A model generated the notes under the pieces. That model was not told where the DNA came from. It worked only from the letters and a program-made list of their open reading frames with translations, and ran no database searches. This document shows, one piece after another, positions 1 through 7,468 of a stretch of DNA of 21,157 nt. This stretch comes from a virus, in the IMG/VR virus record IMGVR_UViG_3300009164_006532, positions 1 through 21,157 of that record. One strand, written 5' to 3'. The first letter of the stretch is position 1; the number at the start of each line of letters is the position of its first letter. The translations under genes and the position numbers were made by a program.

Positions 1-128
1 ATATGATATAAAAATAAATGTATCTTAAAAATTCGCATTACTAAAGAGCACTTTCGCAAATTATTTTTATATGATATGTACTGACATTATTATCGTCATT
101 TATCTTTATTAAACACTAATGATTTTTG

Positions 129-150
129 CCGAGAATAAATTTATTTTCGG
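129..150. repeat. 22-nt near-perfect palindrome
   Basis: The arms run CCGA-G-AATAAA and TTTATT-T-TCGG. One pair is mismatched in DNA (G opposite T), which would be a G:U wobble in RNA. The element sits 11 nt before the three-way-junction repeat. It could form a hairpin at the 3' end of a transcript arriving from the left, or be a protein-binding site. The palindrome is read directly; the role is inferred. Confidence 0.7.
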
Positions 151-161
151 ATCTTACTTCA

Positions 162-214
162 GAAATCACATTGGAGTAAAACTCCAATATTGAAACTTGT
201 TTCAATGTGATTTC
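162..214. repeat. Nested inverted repeat that folds as a three-way junction
   Basis: The outer arms GAAATCAC (162-169) and GTGATTTC (207-214) pair perfectly over 8 bp. Inside are two perfect hairpins. One is TTGGAGT/ACTCCAA with an AAA loop (171-187). The other is ATTGAAAC/GTTTCAAT with a TT loop (189-206). Only A170 and T188 are left unpaired at the junction. The same 53 nt can also extend the outer stem to 12 bp at the cost of the hairpin bases. It lies about 45 nt upstream of the first gene. A structured RNA, a 3' processing signal or a small mobile-element remnant are all possible. Confidence 0.7.
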
Positions 215-233
215 ATTTAGGTAACGGATACCT

Positions 234-243
234 TAAGAAATTA
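234..243 (+). promoter_or_regulatory. Upstream box of the 259 gene
   Basis: TAAGAAATTA lies 15 nt before the ATG. It is a weak match to the TAAAGATATT-like box seen before most starts here. An A/T stretch abuts the start codon and there is no Shine-Dalgarno. Confidence 0.35.
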
Positions 244-258
244 GATAATTACTCTTAT

Positions 259-975
259 ATGGATATAAAAAAAGATAATGAACTAAATAAAATCTATAAT
301 AATACAACATCAAGCGATCAAACTATATTTGATGCATTTAATAGTTTTATTTTTTCTAAAGATAAAAGAATTATCTCAAAGATGATGTATAGATATGAAC
401 TTCTTCAAAAAGTCAAACATCTTCCAGGTGATATTGTTGAGATTGGTGTTTTTAAGGGATCAGGCATAGCAACGTGGTGTAAATATTGCGATATGTTAAT
501 ACCTAATTCAAATAAAAAGGTAATTGGATTTGATATCTTTGGGTTAAACCCTTCATTATTTAATACGTATAAAAATGGAAATACTATGATACCTGTATTA
601 AAGAGAGTTCCACCCGATGATATTTTAATTGAATCTGTAAGAAAAAGACTACTTAATGCAAATATACAACAAGAAAAATTCATACTTGTAGAAGGAGATG
701 TTTGTAAAACTACAAAGTCTTTTGCTAAAGAAAATCCAGGATTTCGTATTTCATTACTCTATCTAGATCTTGATTTAGATGAGCCAACATATGAAACCCT
801 TCAAAATTTGTGGGACAGAGTTGTTCCTGGAGGGTATATTGTATTTGATGAGTATGACTATCATTATTTTGATGAATCAAATGGCGTAGATCGATTTTTA
901 AAGGAGAGAAATCTAAAATATACGGTTTGTTCTACTAATATATGCTGCCCTTCTGCATATATTGTTAAGGAGTAG
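259..975 (+). CDS. TylF/MycF-type sugar O-methyltransferase
   Basis: A 238-residue class I SAM-dependent methyltransferase of the TylF (macrocin O-methyltransferase) family, which methylates hydroxyls of sugars using Mg2+. SAM motif I is IVEIGVFKGSG at residues 59-69. An acidic motif II follows at VIGFDIFG (88-95). The metal-binding acidic cluster of the family is visible as YLDLDLDEPTYETL (168-181), followed by GGYIVFDEYD (191-200). The length is normal for the family. No signal peptide is present, so it should act in the cytoplasm or viral factory. Its stop lies 2 nt from the stop of the convergent kinase gene. A role in capping or decorating a sugar is inferred from the neighbouring glycosyltransferases. 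Its acceptor cannot be read from the sequence. Confidence 0.85.
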   Translation: MDIKKDNELNKIYNNTTSSDQTIFDAFNSFIFSKDKRIISKMMYRYELLQKVKHLPGDIVEIGVFKGSGIATWCKYCDMLIPNSNKKVIGFDIFGLNPSLFNTYKNGNTMIPVLKRVPPDDILIESVRKRLLNANIQQEKFILVEGDVCKTTKSFAKENPGFRISLLYLDLDLDEPTYETLQNLWDRVVPGGYIVFDEYDYHYFDESNGVDRFLKERNLKYTVCSTNICCPSAYIVKE

Positions 976-977
976 TT

Positions 978-1817
978 TCATATACCACACTCGTGTATAA
1001 TCTTTTTAATAAGATTCCATACTGTAAGTTTTTTCTCAAAATTATCTATAAAATAGATAGATCCAGCCATTAAAATAAGCGTCATATATTTTATATGAGT
1101 AATATCTAAATTTCTCTTCTTTAATTCATCTTCAAATAAAATGCATGTTTTACTTAGGTACAATTCATTGATTGTATCTCCGTATATTATATAATCAAAT
1201 CCTAAGATTGATTGATATAACTTAGCATAATCATACATCTTATCACCATTTGTTGTATAGATATTTCCAATCATCCCTCGCACATCAATCACTTTAATAA
1301 TATTACCATTTATTATTATATTACTAAACCACAAATCTCCATGAATAAGTGGAACTATATTTATCTTATAAGTTTCTAACATCTTCTCAAGTAAAATAAA
1401 TAATTTTTCTTTTACTTGAGTTAGATCATCAAAAGGATATTGTATTTTATCTGCAAGTCTCGAATATAATTTATCATAATAGAAATTTTTAATGTCATCT
1501 TCATTTATTGTAATTTCATATTTTTTATTATGAAATAATTCAACCATGTCTAAGATATTTATTAGATCCTCTTTTATTAATATACAGTTTTTATATTTAT
1601 TATATAATGTAATACCTTCTATGTAATTGAGTTCAATAATAGATGTCTTTTCTTTTTCAAGATAAGAATATACATATGGAAAGTATTGCTGCAGAGTATA
1701 ATCTTCAGACACTATTTTATACATTAAATATTCTGCTTTTATTTTATCAGATGGTCCTTCTTTAATTACTTTATTTTCTTTAAAAGAGATTTTATTTAAC
1801 CTATTTGATGCATTCAT
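978..1817 (-). CDS. Aminoglycoside/choline-kinase-like small-molecule kinase
   Basis: A 279-residue protein with the catalytic core of the APH/choline kinase fold. The Brenner loop is IHGDLWFSN (H159, D161 as base, N166). The Mg2+-binding aspartate follows in VIDVRG (D178). A degenerate N-lobe lies at about residues 1-90. The segment after the catalytic site, YDYAKLYQSILGFDY, closely echoes LDIGKVFQSLIARYE at the end of the tri-domain protein encoded divergently at 1914. The two kinase domains are therefore likely paralogs. In bacterial polysaccharide loci such kinases phosphorylate sugars, polyols or amino-alcohols before nucleotidyl activation. That is the likely role here, but the substrate is unknown. 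The gene is very AT-rich. Confidence 0.75.
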   Translation of the reverse strand: MNASNRLNKISFKENKVIKEGPSDKIKAEYLMYKIVSEDYTLQQYFPYVYSYLEKEKTSIIELNYIEGITLYNKYKNCILIKEDLINILDMVELFHNKKYEITINEDDIKNFYYDKLYSRLADKIQYPFDDLTQVKEKLFILLEKMLETYKINIVPLIHGDLWFSNIIINGNIIKVIDVRGMIGNIYTTNGDKMYDYAKLYQSILGFDYIIYGDTINELYLSKTCILFEDELKKRNLDITHIKYMTLILMAGSIYFIDNFEKKLTVWNLIKKIIHECGI

Positions 1818-1834
1818 ATTACTTAATAAGTAAT
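1818..1834. repeat. 17-nt perfect palindrome at the kinase start codon
   Basis: ATTACTTA-A-TAAGTAAT forms an 8-bp stem with a single central base. It abuts the minus-strand ATG at 1817. It lies in the divergent control region between the two kinase-bearing genes and could be an operator or a leader hairpin. The palindrome is observed; the role is inferred. Confidence 0.5.
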
Positions 1835-1850
1835 GCTTTTATATTTTTTA
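1832..1850 (-). promoter_or_regulatory. Upstream A/T box of the 1817 kinase gene
   Basis: Read toward the kinase gene, TAAAAAATAT (1850-1841) lies 23 nt from the ATG and TAAAAGCATT (1841-1832) lies 14 nt from it. Both are imperfect versions of the window's common box. Confidence 0.25.
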
Positions 1851-1887
1851 AGTATCCTTATAGTAAAAGTTGTTATTATTTAGGTAT

Positions 1888-1897
1888 TAAAGATTTA
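1888..1897 (+). promoter_or_regulatory. Upstream box of the 1914 gene
   Basis: TAAAGATTTA sits 16 nt before the ATG, matching the common TAAAGATATT-like box in sequence and spacing. A TATATAATC tract lies next to the start codon. Confidence 0.5.
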
Positions 1898-1913
1898 TTT
1901 ATTATATATAATC

Positions 1914-3941
1914 ATGGCTTTTATTAAAGAGACTTTAAATATTATATTTCCAATGGCTGGCGATGGTATGCGTTTTGGTGGTGTATTTAAACCATTCTAT
2001 TATGTAGGTGAGTCTTATTTTATTGAACTTGCTAAATATAGATTTGATATATTTAATGAATTTTATGATGTTAAATACCATTTGATCTATCGGAAAGATC
2101 AAGAAGATAAATATTCAATTACATCAAAGTTTAAAATGCTTTTTCCAAATGATACTTTGAATTTCTGTATTATTTCAGATAAAACAAGTGGACCATTGCA
2201 AACTGTAATAAGAGCATTATCATTATATAAAATTACAGGTCCATCATTTGTATGTGATTGTGACTTAAGTATTAACCTTGAATTATTCTTAAATCTTCTA
2301 CGTTCACCATTTAAGTACGATTACATTGTAAGCGCATATCAAATCCCAAAAAGTCATTGGTTTGAATGGGGAAAGATTATTTTAAATTCAACAGATACAA
2401 TTGTAGGGTTTTGTGAAAAAGAAGACCCTACAACTCCTGGTACTGTTTTAGGATTAATTGGATGTCACTATATTAATGATATAAATATGATAAGAAAGTA
2501 TGAAGAATTATCAAGTTTTTCTTCTTGTTTTGAAGAAGAATTGTTCAAGAAAAAAACATTTAAGTATCTTGAAATTACAGATGCTAATTTTTTTGGAACA
2601 CCATATTTGCTTAACTCTTTTAAATTATCTATAGCTCAAAGAAAGACATTTTTTATTGATATTGATGGAACACTTATATATACCACAGACCCAATTACAT
2701 ATGATTCTTCATTAATAAAGATTATCCCAGGAACATTAGATATGCTTACAATTTATAAAGAACAAAATCATATTATTGTCTTAACAACTGCACGAAAGGA
2801 CGAGTGTAAAATGATAAAACTTCTTGCAGATTTAAAAATACCATATGATAAACTTATTACAAATATATCTTCTGGTCAACGTATTCTTATTAATGATAAA
2901 AAGCCTTATTTTCCTTTACTCTGTACAGCCGTTGCTTACCAGCCAGAAAGAGACAAGGGAATTTTAGGAATTTCAGGAATTCCATGTCCTACTCTTATTA
3001 AGAAGATGTTTGCTTTTTCTGCTGCAGATGTATATCTTGTAGAAGTTAATGGAGTTGAGTTTATTAGAAAGTATATTAGTAAATCAAATCTAATACACTT
3101 TGAAAATCTAAAGAGGCAAGTTGATGATATAAAGCGATTTAATTTTTATTGGCCTGGTTCTTGTCCAAAGATTTTAAATGTATTTGAAAATAATGATGAA
3201 TTCTATTATGATATGGAATACCTCTCTTCTCATGTTCTTTTATCAAGTCTTAATAAAGATGAACAATTAATCGTGGTAGATTCTATTTTCTCAAGGCTTA
3301 TTAAAGATGTTTACTGTTACAAAAAGAAAATCAATGGTCATGAATGGGTTACCAATTATATAAATGAAAAAATCAATCCTAGATTAAATGAAATTGAGGG
3401 ATATGATGAAGTCTTTTATACACTTATTAATTCATCCTCTCTACTTATAAATAATAAATCTATTATGGGACTTCGTTCTCTACTTGAAAGGATTGATATC
3501 TTTACTTATACCCCTTCTGAAATTCAACCTATTCACGGAGACCTAACTCTTCAAAATATATTGTACTGTAAATCAACAAATGATATTAAACTAATTGATT
3601 TATGTGGTACAAAGTATATGGATTCCTATTATCTTGACATTGGAAAAGTATTTCAGTCACTTATTGCAAGATATGAAGAATGGAATCAATTTGAACTATT
3701 TCAAATATTAAATAAAGATTCATTTTCTCTAAATACCTTTAACTTGGAGATTAATTCTAAATCTATTGGATCAATTATGCATAATTTTAAAGATGATTCA
3801 AATATATTCAAGAAAGGTGTTTTTTATATGATTACACACCTAATACGAGCAATTCCGTATTTTTATAAAAAGGATAAACAAAAGGCATTTTATACAACTT
3901 TATTATCTTGTTGGTATCTTTCATTAGTAGATAGTATTTAA
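1914..3941 (+). CDS. Tri-domain nucleotidyltransferase / HAD phosphatase / kinase
   Basis: A 675-residue fusion of three enzymes. Residues 1-235 are a sugar-1-phosphate nucleotidyltransferase: PMAGDGMRFGG (13-23), K26 in FKPF, and CDCD (114-117) for metal. Residues 243-345 are a HAD phosphatase of the polysaccharide-locus type: IDIDGT with D249/D251, TTAR (291-294), and an INDKKP acidic motif (326-331). Residues 360-675 are an APH/choline-kinase-like domain: IHGDLTLQN with H541, D543 and N548, then LIDLCG with D562. All key residues are present, so each domain is probably active. In bacteria these activities are usually separate neighbouring genes. The fusion suggests channelled making of an NDP-activated sugar or polyol. 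Its kinase resembles the divergent gene at 978-1817. The aldolase gene follows 25 nt downstream. The substrate is not determinable. Confidence 0.85.
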   Translation: MAFIKETLNIIFPMAGDGMRFGGVFKPFYYVGESYFIELAKYRFDIFNEFYDVKYHLIYRKDQEDKYSITSKFKMLFPNDTLNFCIISDKTSGPLQTVIRALSLYKITGPSFVCDCDLSINLELFLNLLRSPFKYDYIVSAYQIPKSHWFEWGKIILNSTDTIVGFCEKEDPTTPGTVLGLIGCHYINDINMIRKYEELSSFSSCFEEELFKKKTFKYLEITDANFFGTPYLLNSFKLSIAQRKTFFIDIDGTLIYTTDPITYDSSLIKIIPGTLDMLTIYKEQNHIIVLTTARKDECKMIKLLADLKIPYDKLITNISSGQRILINDKKPYFPLLCTAVAYQPERDKGILGISGIPCPTLIKKMFAFSAADVYLVEVNGVEFIRKYISKSNLIHFENLKRQVDDIKRFNFYWPGSCPKILNVFENNDEFYYDMEYLSSHVLLSSLNKDEQLIVVDSIFSRLIKDVYCYKKKINGHEWVTNYINEKINPRLNEIEGYDEVFYTLINSSSLLINNKSIMGLRSLLERIDIFTYTPSEIQPIHGDLTLQNILYCKSTNDIKLIDLCGTKYMDSYYLDIGKVFQSLIARYEEWNQFELFQILNKDSFSLNTFNLEINSKSIGSIMHNFKDDSNIFKKGVFYMITHLIRAIPYFYKKDKQKAFYTTLLSCWYLSLVDSI

Positions 3942-3948
3942 AAGTCTT
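3939..3948 (+). promoter_or_regulatory. Upstream box of the 3967 gene
   Basis: TAAAAGTCTT overlaps the stop codon of the preceding gene and lies 18 nt before the ATG at 3967. Its spacing fits the common box, so the aldolase gene probably has its own start site despite the 25-nt gap. Confidence 0.4.
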
Positions 3949-3966
3949 CTTACTTATTAGAATATA

Positions 3967-4668
3967 ATGAATTTGACTGGAATTTCTATTTATTATGATG
4001 GAATGGATATTCAAAAGTATTCAACTAATCCTCATATTTCAGGCTTTACTACAAACTGCACAGTCTTTTCAAAGTGCACAGAAAAGAACTATAAAGAATA
4101 TTATAATTCTATAAAAGAGAATATAGGTAATAAAAGTCTATCGTTTCAAATATGGGAAAATAATATTTTGTTAGCAAAAAAACAAATTGATTCTATTTAT
4201 GATATTAGTTCTACACTTTTTGTAAAGATTCCTATTATTAATATATCTGGAGAATATAATGATGAACTCTATAAATACGCAATGTCTAAAAATATGAATA
4301 TCAACATTACATGTTTATATACAATTGAACAAATCTCTCATGCATGGGATCTTTTCAAGAATTATCGTAATAATATAATTGTATCTGTATTTGCTGGACC
4401 TATTTCGGATACAGGTGTAGATCCAGATCCATATATTTTACATGCTGTAGATCTATTTGAACCAAATTCAAAGTCTAAAATTCTCTGGGCAGGATGTCGT
4501 GAAATATACTCTATAAAAAGAGCATGTGATCTTGGATGCCATATTATAACTGCACCAGATACAGTTATTGATAAATTATCATCTCTTGGAAAAGATTTAA
4601 CAATTGCATCAATTGAGCGTGTAAAGACTTTTTACAATGATGCTGTCAAGAGTGGGTTAGTATGCTAG
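3967..4668 (+). CDS. Transaldolase / fructose-6-phosphate aldolase-like protein
   Basis: A 233-residue single TIM-barrel protein, the size of the short FSA/TalC class. Family landmarks are in order: strand 1 with IYYDGMD (D11), GFTTN (26-30), the Schiff-base lysine in FVKIPI (K87), NITCLYTIEQ (113-122), VSVFAGP (139-145) and WAGCRE (174-179). Family knowledge predicts carbon-carbon bond making or breaking on a ketose or dihydroxyacetone unit. Two phosphate contacts seem altered. The usual FVGR arginine is Pro145, and the usual ASFR/ASIR serine is Gly176, while Arg178 is kept. The substrate may therefore not carry the standard phosphate. Position after the nucleotidyltransferase/phosphatase/kinase fusion suggests it supplies that enzyme's substrate. 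The start is unambiguous. Confidence 0.78.
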   Translation: MNLTGISIYYDGMDIQKYSTNPHISGFTTNCTVFSKCTEKNYKEYYNSIKENIGNKSLSFQIWENNILLAKKQIDSIYDISSTLFVKIPIINISGEYNDELYKYAMSKNMNINITCLYTIEQISHAWDLFKNYRNNIIVSVFAGPISDTGVDPDPYILHAVDLFEPNSKSKILWAGCREIYSIKRACDLGCHIITAPDTVIDKLSSLGKDLTIASIERVKTFYNDAVKSGLVC

Positions 4669-4682
4669 TGTTTCAACTTATA

Positions 4683-4713
4683 TAAAAAGAAAGTATATAA
4701 TATTTTCTTTTTA
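4683..4713. terminator. Perfect A/T hairpin between convergent genes
   Basis: TAAAAAGAAA (4683-4692) and TTTCTTTTTA (4704-4713) form a perfect 10-bp stem around an 11-nt loop. The hairpin lies in the 84-nt gap between the stops at 4668 and 4753, so it can serve transcripts from both strands. Mimivirus transcripts end and are polyadenylated at similar A/T-rich hairpins, and I infer the same role here. Confidence 0.65.
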
Positions 4714-4752
4714 CTAATATGATATATAATTCTATGTTCTTTTAATTTCAAC

Positions 4753-5505
4753 CTAATACGCTACTGGTCTTTCAATTCCAACCCAATAATCTTCTGGTTT
4801 TTCCCATAAAATTCTTCTATACTTTAATTCGAATTTTCTTAATCCTAATCCCTCATTTTGTATATAATTTCGTAATACAATTTCAATACCACAACTTGTA
4901 TGAAATGGATGAACAACACTTCCGTTACACACACTATTAGTACCATGAGAAGTTTTAGGATGAGGATTAGGTATTGTGCGGGCCTCATCTGAATAAGAAA
5001 ATTTATAAGGATAATTATAATATATCTTCATGGCATTATTTCTTCCTAAGACAATTTGATCATTCATCATTATATTTTCATCAAATCCAGAAGGGGCATG
5101 AGTTTCTGTAGAAGGGACATAAATAATTGAATTTTCTATATTATCTAGTGGAATAATACCATCAATATACCAATCATTTCTAAGTTTTATAACAATATCA
5201 CTATCTGCAAATCTATCTTCAAAATGTTTATATGTTAAATATAAATTTGACCATTGTATTATTGTATTTTTAGTAATATGATGTGTACTTTGTGAAATAT
5301 TTGTATCATCTAAAATTTTTGTTGTACATGTATTTGTCTCAAATAAATGCTCTTTATTTAAATACTTGAAAAAGGGTCTCCACTCTTCTATACTTTGTGA
5401 TCCTACATAAATTTCAGCATTATATTCATCAACTTGTGTTTTTAATGTGCACCAATTGTCCGCATTTCCTCGCATGAGTCCACTGAATAAAATTCTAACA
5501 ACCAT
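4753..5505 (-). CDS. WavE-like glycosyltransferase (RxD family)
   Basis: A 250-residue GT-A-like protein starting RILFSGLMRG, with a central VIKLRNDWYID motif (residues 105-115). A later NDQIVLGRNNAMKIYY segment (148-163) resembles the end of WavE-type lipopolysaccharide synthesis proteins. The acidic residues next to the arginine probably bind the nucleotide-sugar metal. It shares this plan with the proteins at 7483-8862 and 16744-18393. I chose the ATG at 5505 over one at 5550. The longer form overlaps the upstream gene by 20 nt and adds a non-conserved tail, whereas the 5505 start is 18 nt from a promoter-like box. The ATG at 5511 is also possible. The sugar transferred is unknown. Confidence 0.6.
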   Translation of the reverse strand: MVVRILFSGLMRGNADNWCTLKTQVDEYNAEIYVGSQSIEEWRPFFKYLNKEHLFETNTCTTKILDDTNISQSTHHITKNTIIQWSNLYLTYKHFEDRFADSDIVIKLRNDWYIDGIIPLDNIENSIIYVPSTETHAPSGFDENIMMNDQIVLGRNNAMKIYYNYPYKFSYSDEARTIPNPHPKTSHGTNSVCNGSVVHPFHTSCGIEIVLRNYIQNEGLGLRKFELKYRRILWEKPEDYWVGIERPVAY

Positions 5506-5523
5506 ATACATGTATATACTTTT

Positions 5524-5533
5524 AATAACTTTA
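5524..5533 (-). promoter_or_regulatory. Upstream box of the 5505 gene
   Basis: Read on the minus strand, TAAAGTTATT lies 18 nt before the ATG at 5505 and overlaps the stop codon of the gene upstream. It supports the shorter start for the WavE-like gene and independent transcription from its minus-strand neighbour. Confidence 0.5.
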
Positions 5534-6619
5534 AGTATATAAAAAAACAATAGTTGCTAAATTATTTAATTCATGTACTATATCTATAACCTCATTTGTC
5601 CAGATTTTTTTTGCCAATATAATTACATTAATTGGATTTTCTATATCTTTTATTTTTGTAAATGGTGATATCATATATTCTGTTCCCAATAAATAATTTC
5701 CCTGTTTTGTTTTATCATTATCTAAAATGCCTGCTATATTCTCTTTATTCTTTATATTTTGTATAAGTACTTGTGTCCAAAATCCTGCACCAATTATATA
5801 AGAATTTTCTGGAATACTAAACTCTTTAGTAAAATATTCTTTTGTATACAAATGTCTTTCATTCTGTATTTCTCTTTCAATCTTATATATATTAGTATCT
5901 TTTATAAAGTAATAAAAGGTTGAAAATCCAAATCTACGATGTGACTTCAAGGTAAATCCATATTTATTATATATATATACAATATCGTGAAAGTTATACA
6001 TATATGTGTGTTCACGTGTAATATGTACACTTGTAGTATCATCCATATTAGGTATTGATATTATAATTTCATTAACATTATTCTCTTGACAATTTTGTAA
6101 AAATTTATTTGGATTATATAGATGTTCAAAAACATGTGACATAATAAGAACAGATTTATCATCAAACATGTAATTTTCACAATTTCCTTCAATATATTTT
6201 ATACCATTTCTTTTTTGTGCAGTTTCAATAGAAAAATCAAAGATTGTGTAATCTGTAAATCTATCAATTAATCTATTAAGAAGGATTTGAGAACTAGCCC
6301 CAATTTCAATCAGTGGACTATTTGCATCAAGGTTATTCTTAATGAATTTACTAAACTCATCATGATGCTCGTTCCATATTTTACTATGAGAATTATCAAG
6401 AGGGTACTTTCCACCATATAATATTGTAGGATCAAGTAGATTCATTTGCTGAACAGAATAACAATATTCACAATAACCTAATTTCATATTCCAAATTATC
6501 TCTCTATGATTTTCCTCATGGACACATTTTATAGGAAAATTATTATATTCTATAAATGGATGTAATACTTTATCTTCGCACAATACGCATAGTTTGCGTT
6601 CTGTAATTGTTTCTACCAT
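5531..6619 (-). CDS. Sugar C-methyltransferase-like protein with zinc-binding N-terminus
   Basis: A 362-residue protein with the three-part plan of NDP-hexose C-methyltransferases. A zinc-type CxxC pair (C11/C14, C50/C53) comes first. A SAM-binding domain follows, with IEIGASSQ (104-111) and HVFEHLYNP (162-170). A nucleotide-binding-like C-terminal domain comes last, with YIIGAGFWTQ (274-283). The family catalytic Glu-His is retained in REHTYMYN (E203, H204). It is more diverged than the relative at 15478-16707, for example lacking the HEHLEYYS form. It may therefore act on a different keto-sugar or another nucleotide-linked substrate. It is transcribed divergently from the GT61 gene across a palindromic promoter region. 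Its stop overlaps the upstream region of the next minus-strand gene. Confidence 0.75.
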   Translation of the reverse strand: MVETITERKLCVLCEDKVLHPFIEYNNFPIKCVHEENHREIIWNMKLGYCEYCYSVQQMNLLDPTILYGGKYPLDNSHSKIWNEHHDEFSKFIKNNLDANSPLIEIGASSQILLNRLIDRFTDYTIFDFSIETAQKRNGIKYIEGNCENYMFDDKSVLIMSHVFEHLYNPNKFLQNCQENNVNEIIISIPNMDDTTSVHITREHTYMYNFHDIVYIYNKYGFTLKSHRRFGFSTFYYFIKDTNIYKIEREIQNERHLYTKEYFTKEFSIPENSYIIGAGFWTQVLIQNIKNKENIAGILDNDKTKQGNYLLGTEYMISPFTKIKDIENPINVIILAKKIWTNEVIDIVHELNNLATIVFLYT

Positions 6620-6633
6620 AAATATACATATTG

Positions 6634-6661
6634 TATATCTTTAAATCTATTTAAAGATATA
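6634..6661. promoter_or_regulatory. Palindromic bidirectional promoter
   Basis: Two perfect 13-bp copies of ATTTAAAGATATA face outward, separated only by CT (arms 6634-6646 and 6649-6661). The TAAAGATATA core is 14 nt from the minus-strand ATG at 6619 and 21 nt from the plus-strand ATG at 6683. This is the clearest instance of the box found before most genes in the window. Confidence 0.7.
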
Positions 6662-6682
6662 GTATCAAAGATCTAGTATATA

Positions 6683-7468
6683 ATGACAATTATTTATCAA
6701 ATACCAGATTGTTCAAACTATGAATTCTATCATTGGTTTTATTACGCCCTTGCTACATTACATGAAATTAGAGATATTTCAGGGACAGTTTTTTTTACAG
6801 TACCTATGCAAAACTTAGAATTTCAAATAAGTTCCCTAAAATTACTGGAGCATACATTTAAGTGTGTGAATGATATCAATGACCTACCTGATAAAGACAA
6901 TATTGTATATACAAAATTACATAATATTATAGCAGGTCATAATAATATTCCTGAACAAAAAGAAATATACTCATTTTTACGTAAAAATTTACTTGATAAA
7001 AACACATTTTCAGATATAAAGCATTTATCTAGATTAATTTATATCTCAAGGGGGAAAACATCCACTAAAGTACGTCACGTATTGAATGAATCTATAATTA
7101 TACCTCTTTTAAAGGAAGTAGGTTTTGAAATTATCTATCTTGAAGATTATCCATTAAACGAAAAAATAAAAATCTTTATGGAAGCAAAACTACTAATCTC
7201 ATCTACAGGTGGCGCACTTTCATTAGGTATATTTTTAAATAAAGATGCTCATGTTATTCAACTTGTAAATGATAATGTATTTCAATGGGGTATGGCATTT
7301 TTTCCAATCTTTAAAGAACTGAATTTGACAGTCACACAATATACAAATTTTTCTACTGTTGATAATGATATGAATCCAGTTACAAGTAGATGTGAAACTG
7401 CAAATATTATATTAGATGATATAGCAGATTTTATGAACTGTATAGATAAATGCTTAAAGAATGTATAA
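6683..7468 (+). CDS. GT61-type (DUF563) glycosyltransferase
   Basis: A 261-residue protein whose second half matches the GT61/DUF563 core. It shows RLIYISRGKT (117-126), then a helix and GFEIIYLEDY (147-156). The nucleotide-sugar-site motif LISSTGGALSLGIF (171-184) stands where family members have a His-Gly-Ala-x-Leu-x-Asn stretch. Here the histidine and the asparagine are both replaced, so activity or donor use may differ. The N-terminal half starts directly with IIYQIPDCSNYEFYHW, without the signal anchor of many eukaryotic GT61 enzymes, suggesting a cytoplasmic enzyme. The length is short for the family. The next gene starts 14 nt downstream but has its own box inside this gene's 3' end. 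Confidence 0.7.
   Translation: MTIIYQIPDCSNYEFYHWFYYALATLHEIRDISGTVFFTVPMQNLEFQISSLKLLEHTFKCVNDINDLPDKDNIVYTKLHNIIAGHNNIPEQKEIYSFLRKNLLDKNTFSDIKHLSRLIYISRGKTSTKVRHVLNESIIIPLLKEVGFEIIYLEDYPLNEKIKIFMEAKLLISSTGGALSLGIFLNKDAHVIQLVNDNVFQWGMAFFPIFKELNLTVTQYTNFSTVDNDMNPVTSRCETANIILDDIADFMNCIDKCLKNV
7455..7464 (+). promoter_or_regulatory. Upstream box of the 7483 gene
   Basis: TAAAGAATGT lies 18 nt before the ATG at 7483, inside the last codons of the GT61 gene. This spacing is the main reason to prefer 7483 over an in-frame ATG at 7450, which would fall before the box. Confidence 0.5.

Larger units (their letters stand above)
1..258. other. Gene-free left flank with inverted repeats
   Basis: I see no coding sequence here. 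The first 120 bases are plain AT-rich DNA, and I found no tRNA-like fold. From 129 on the stretch is structured: a 22-nt near-palindrome, then a nested inverted repeat that can fold as a three-way junction, then the box and leader of the first gene. It may hold the 3' end of a transcript entering from the left. Confidence 0.6.

Noticed and set aside
405-683. Open frame on the minus strand
   Set aside because: It lies wholly inside the TylF-like gene in antisense and shows no family motif.
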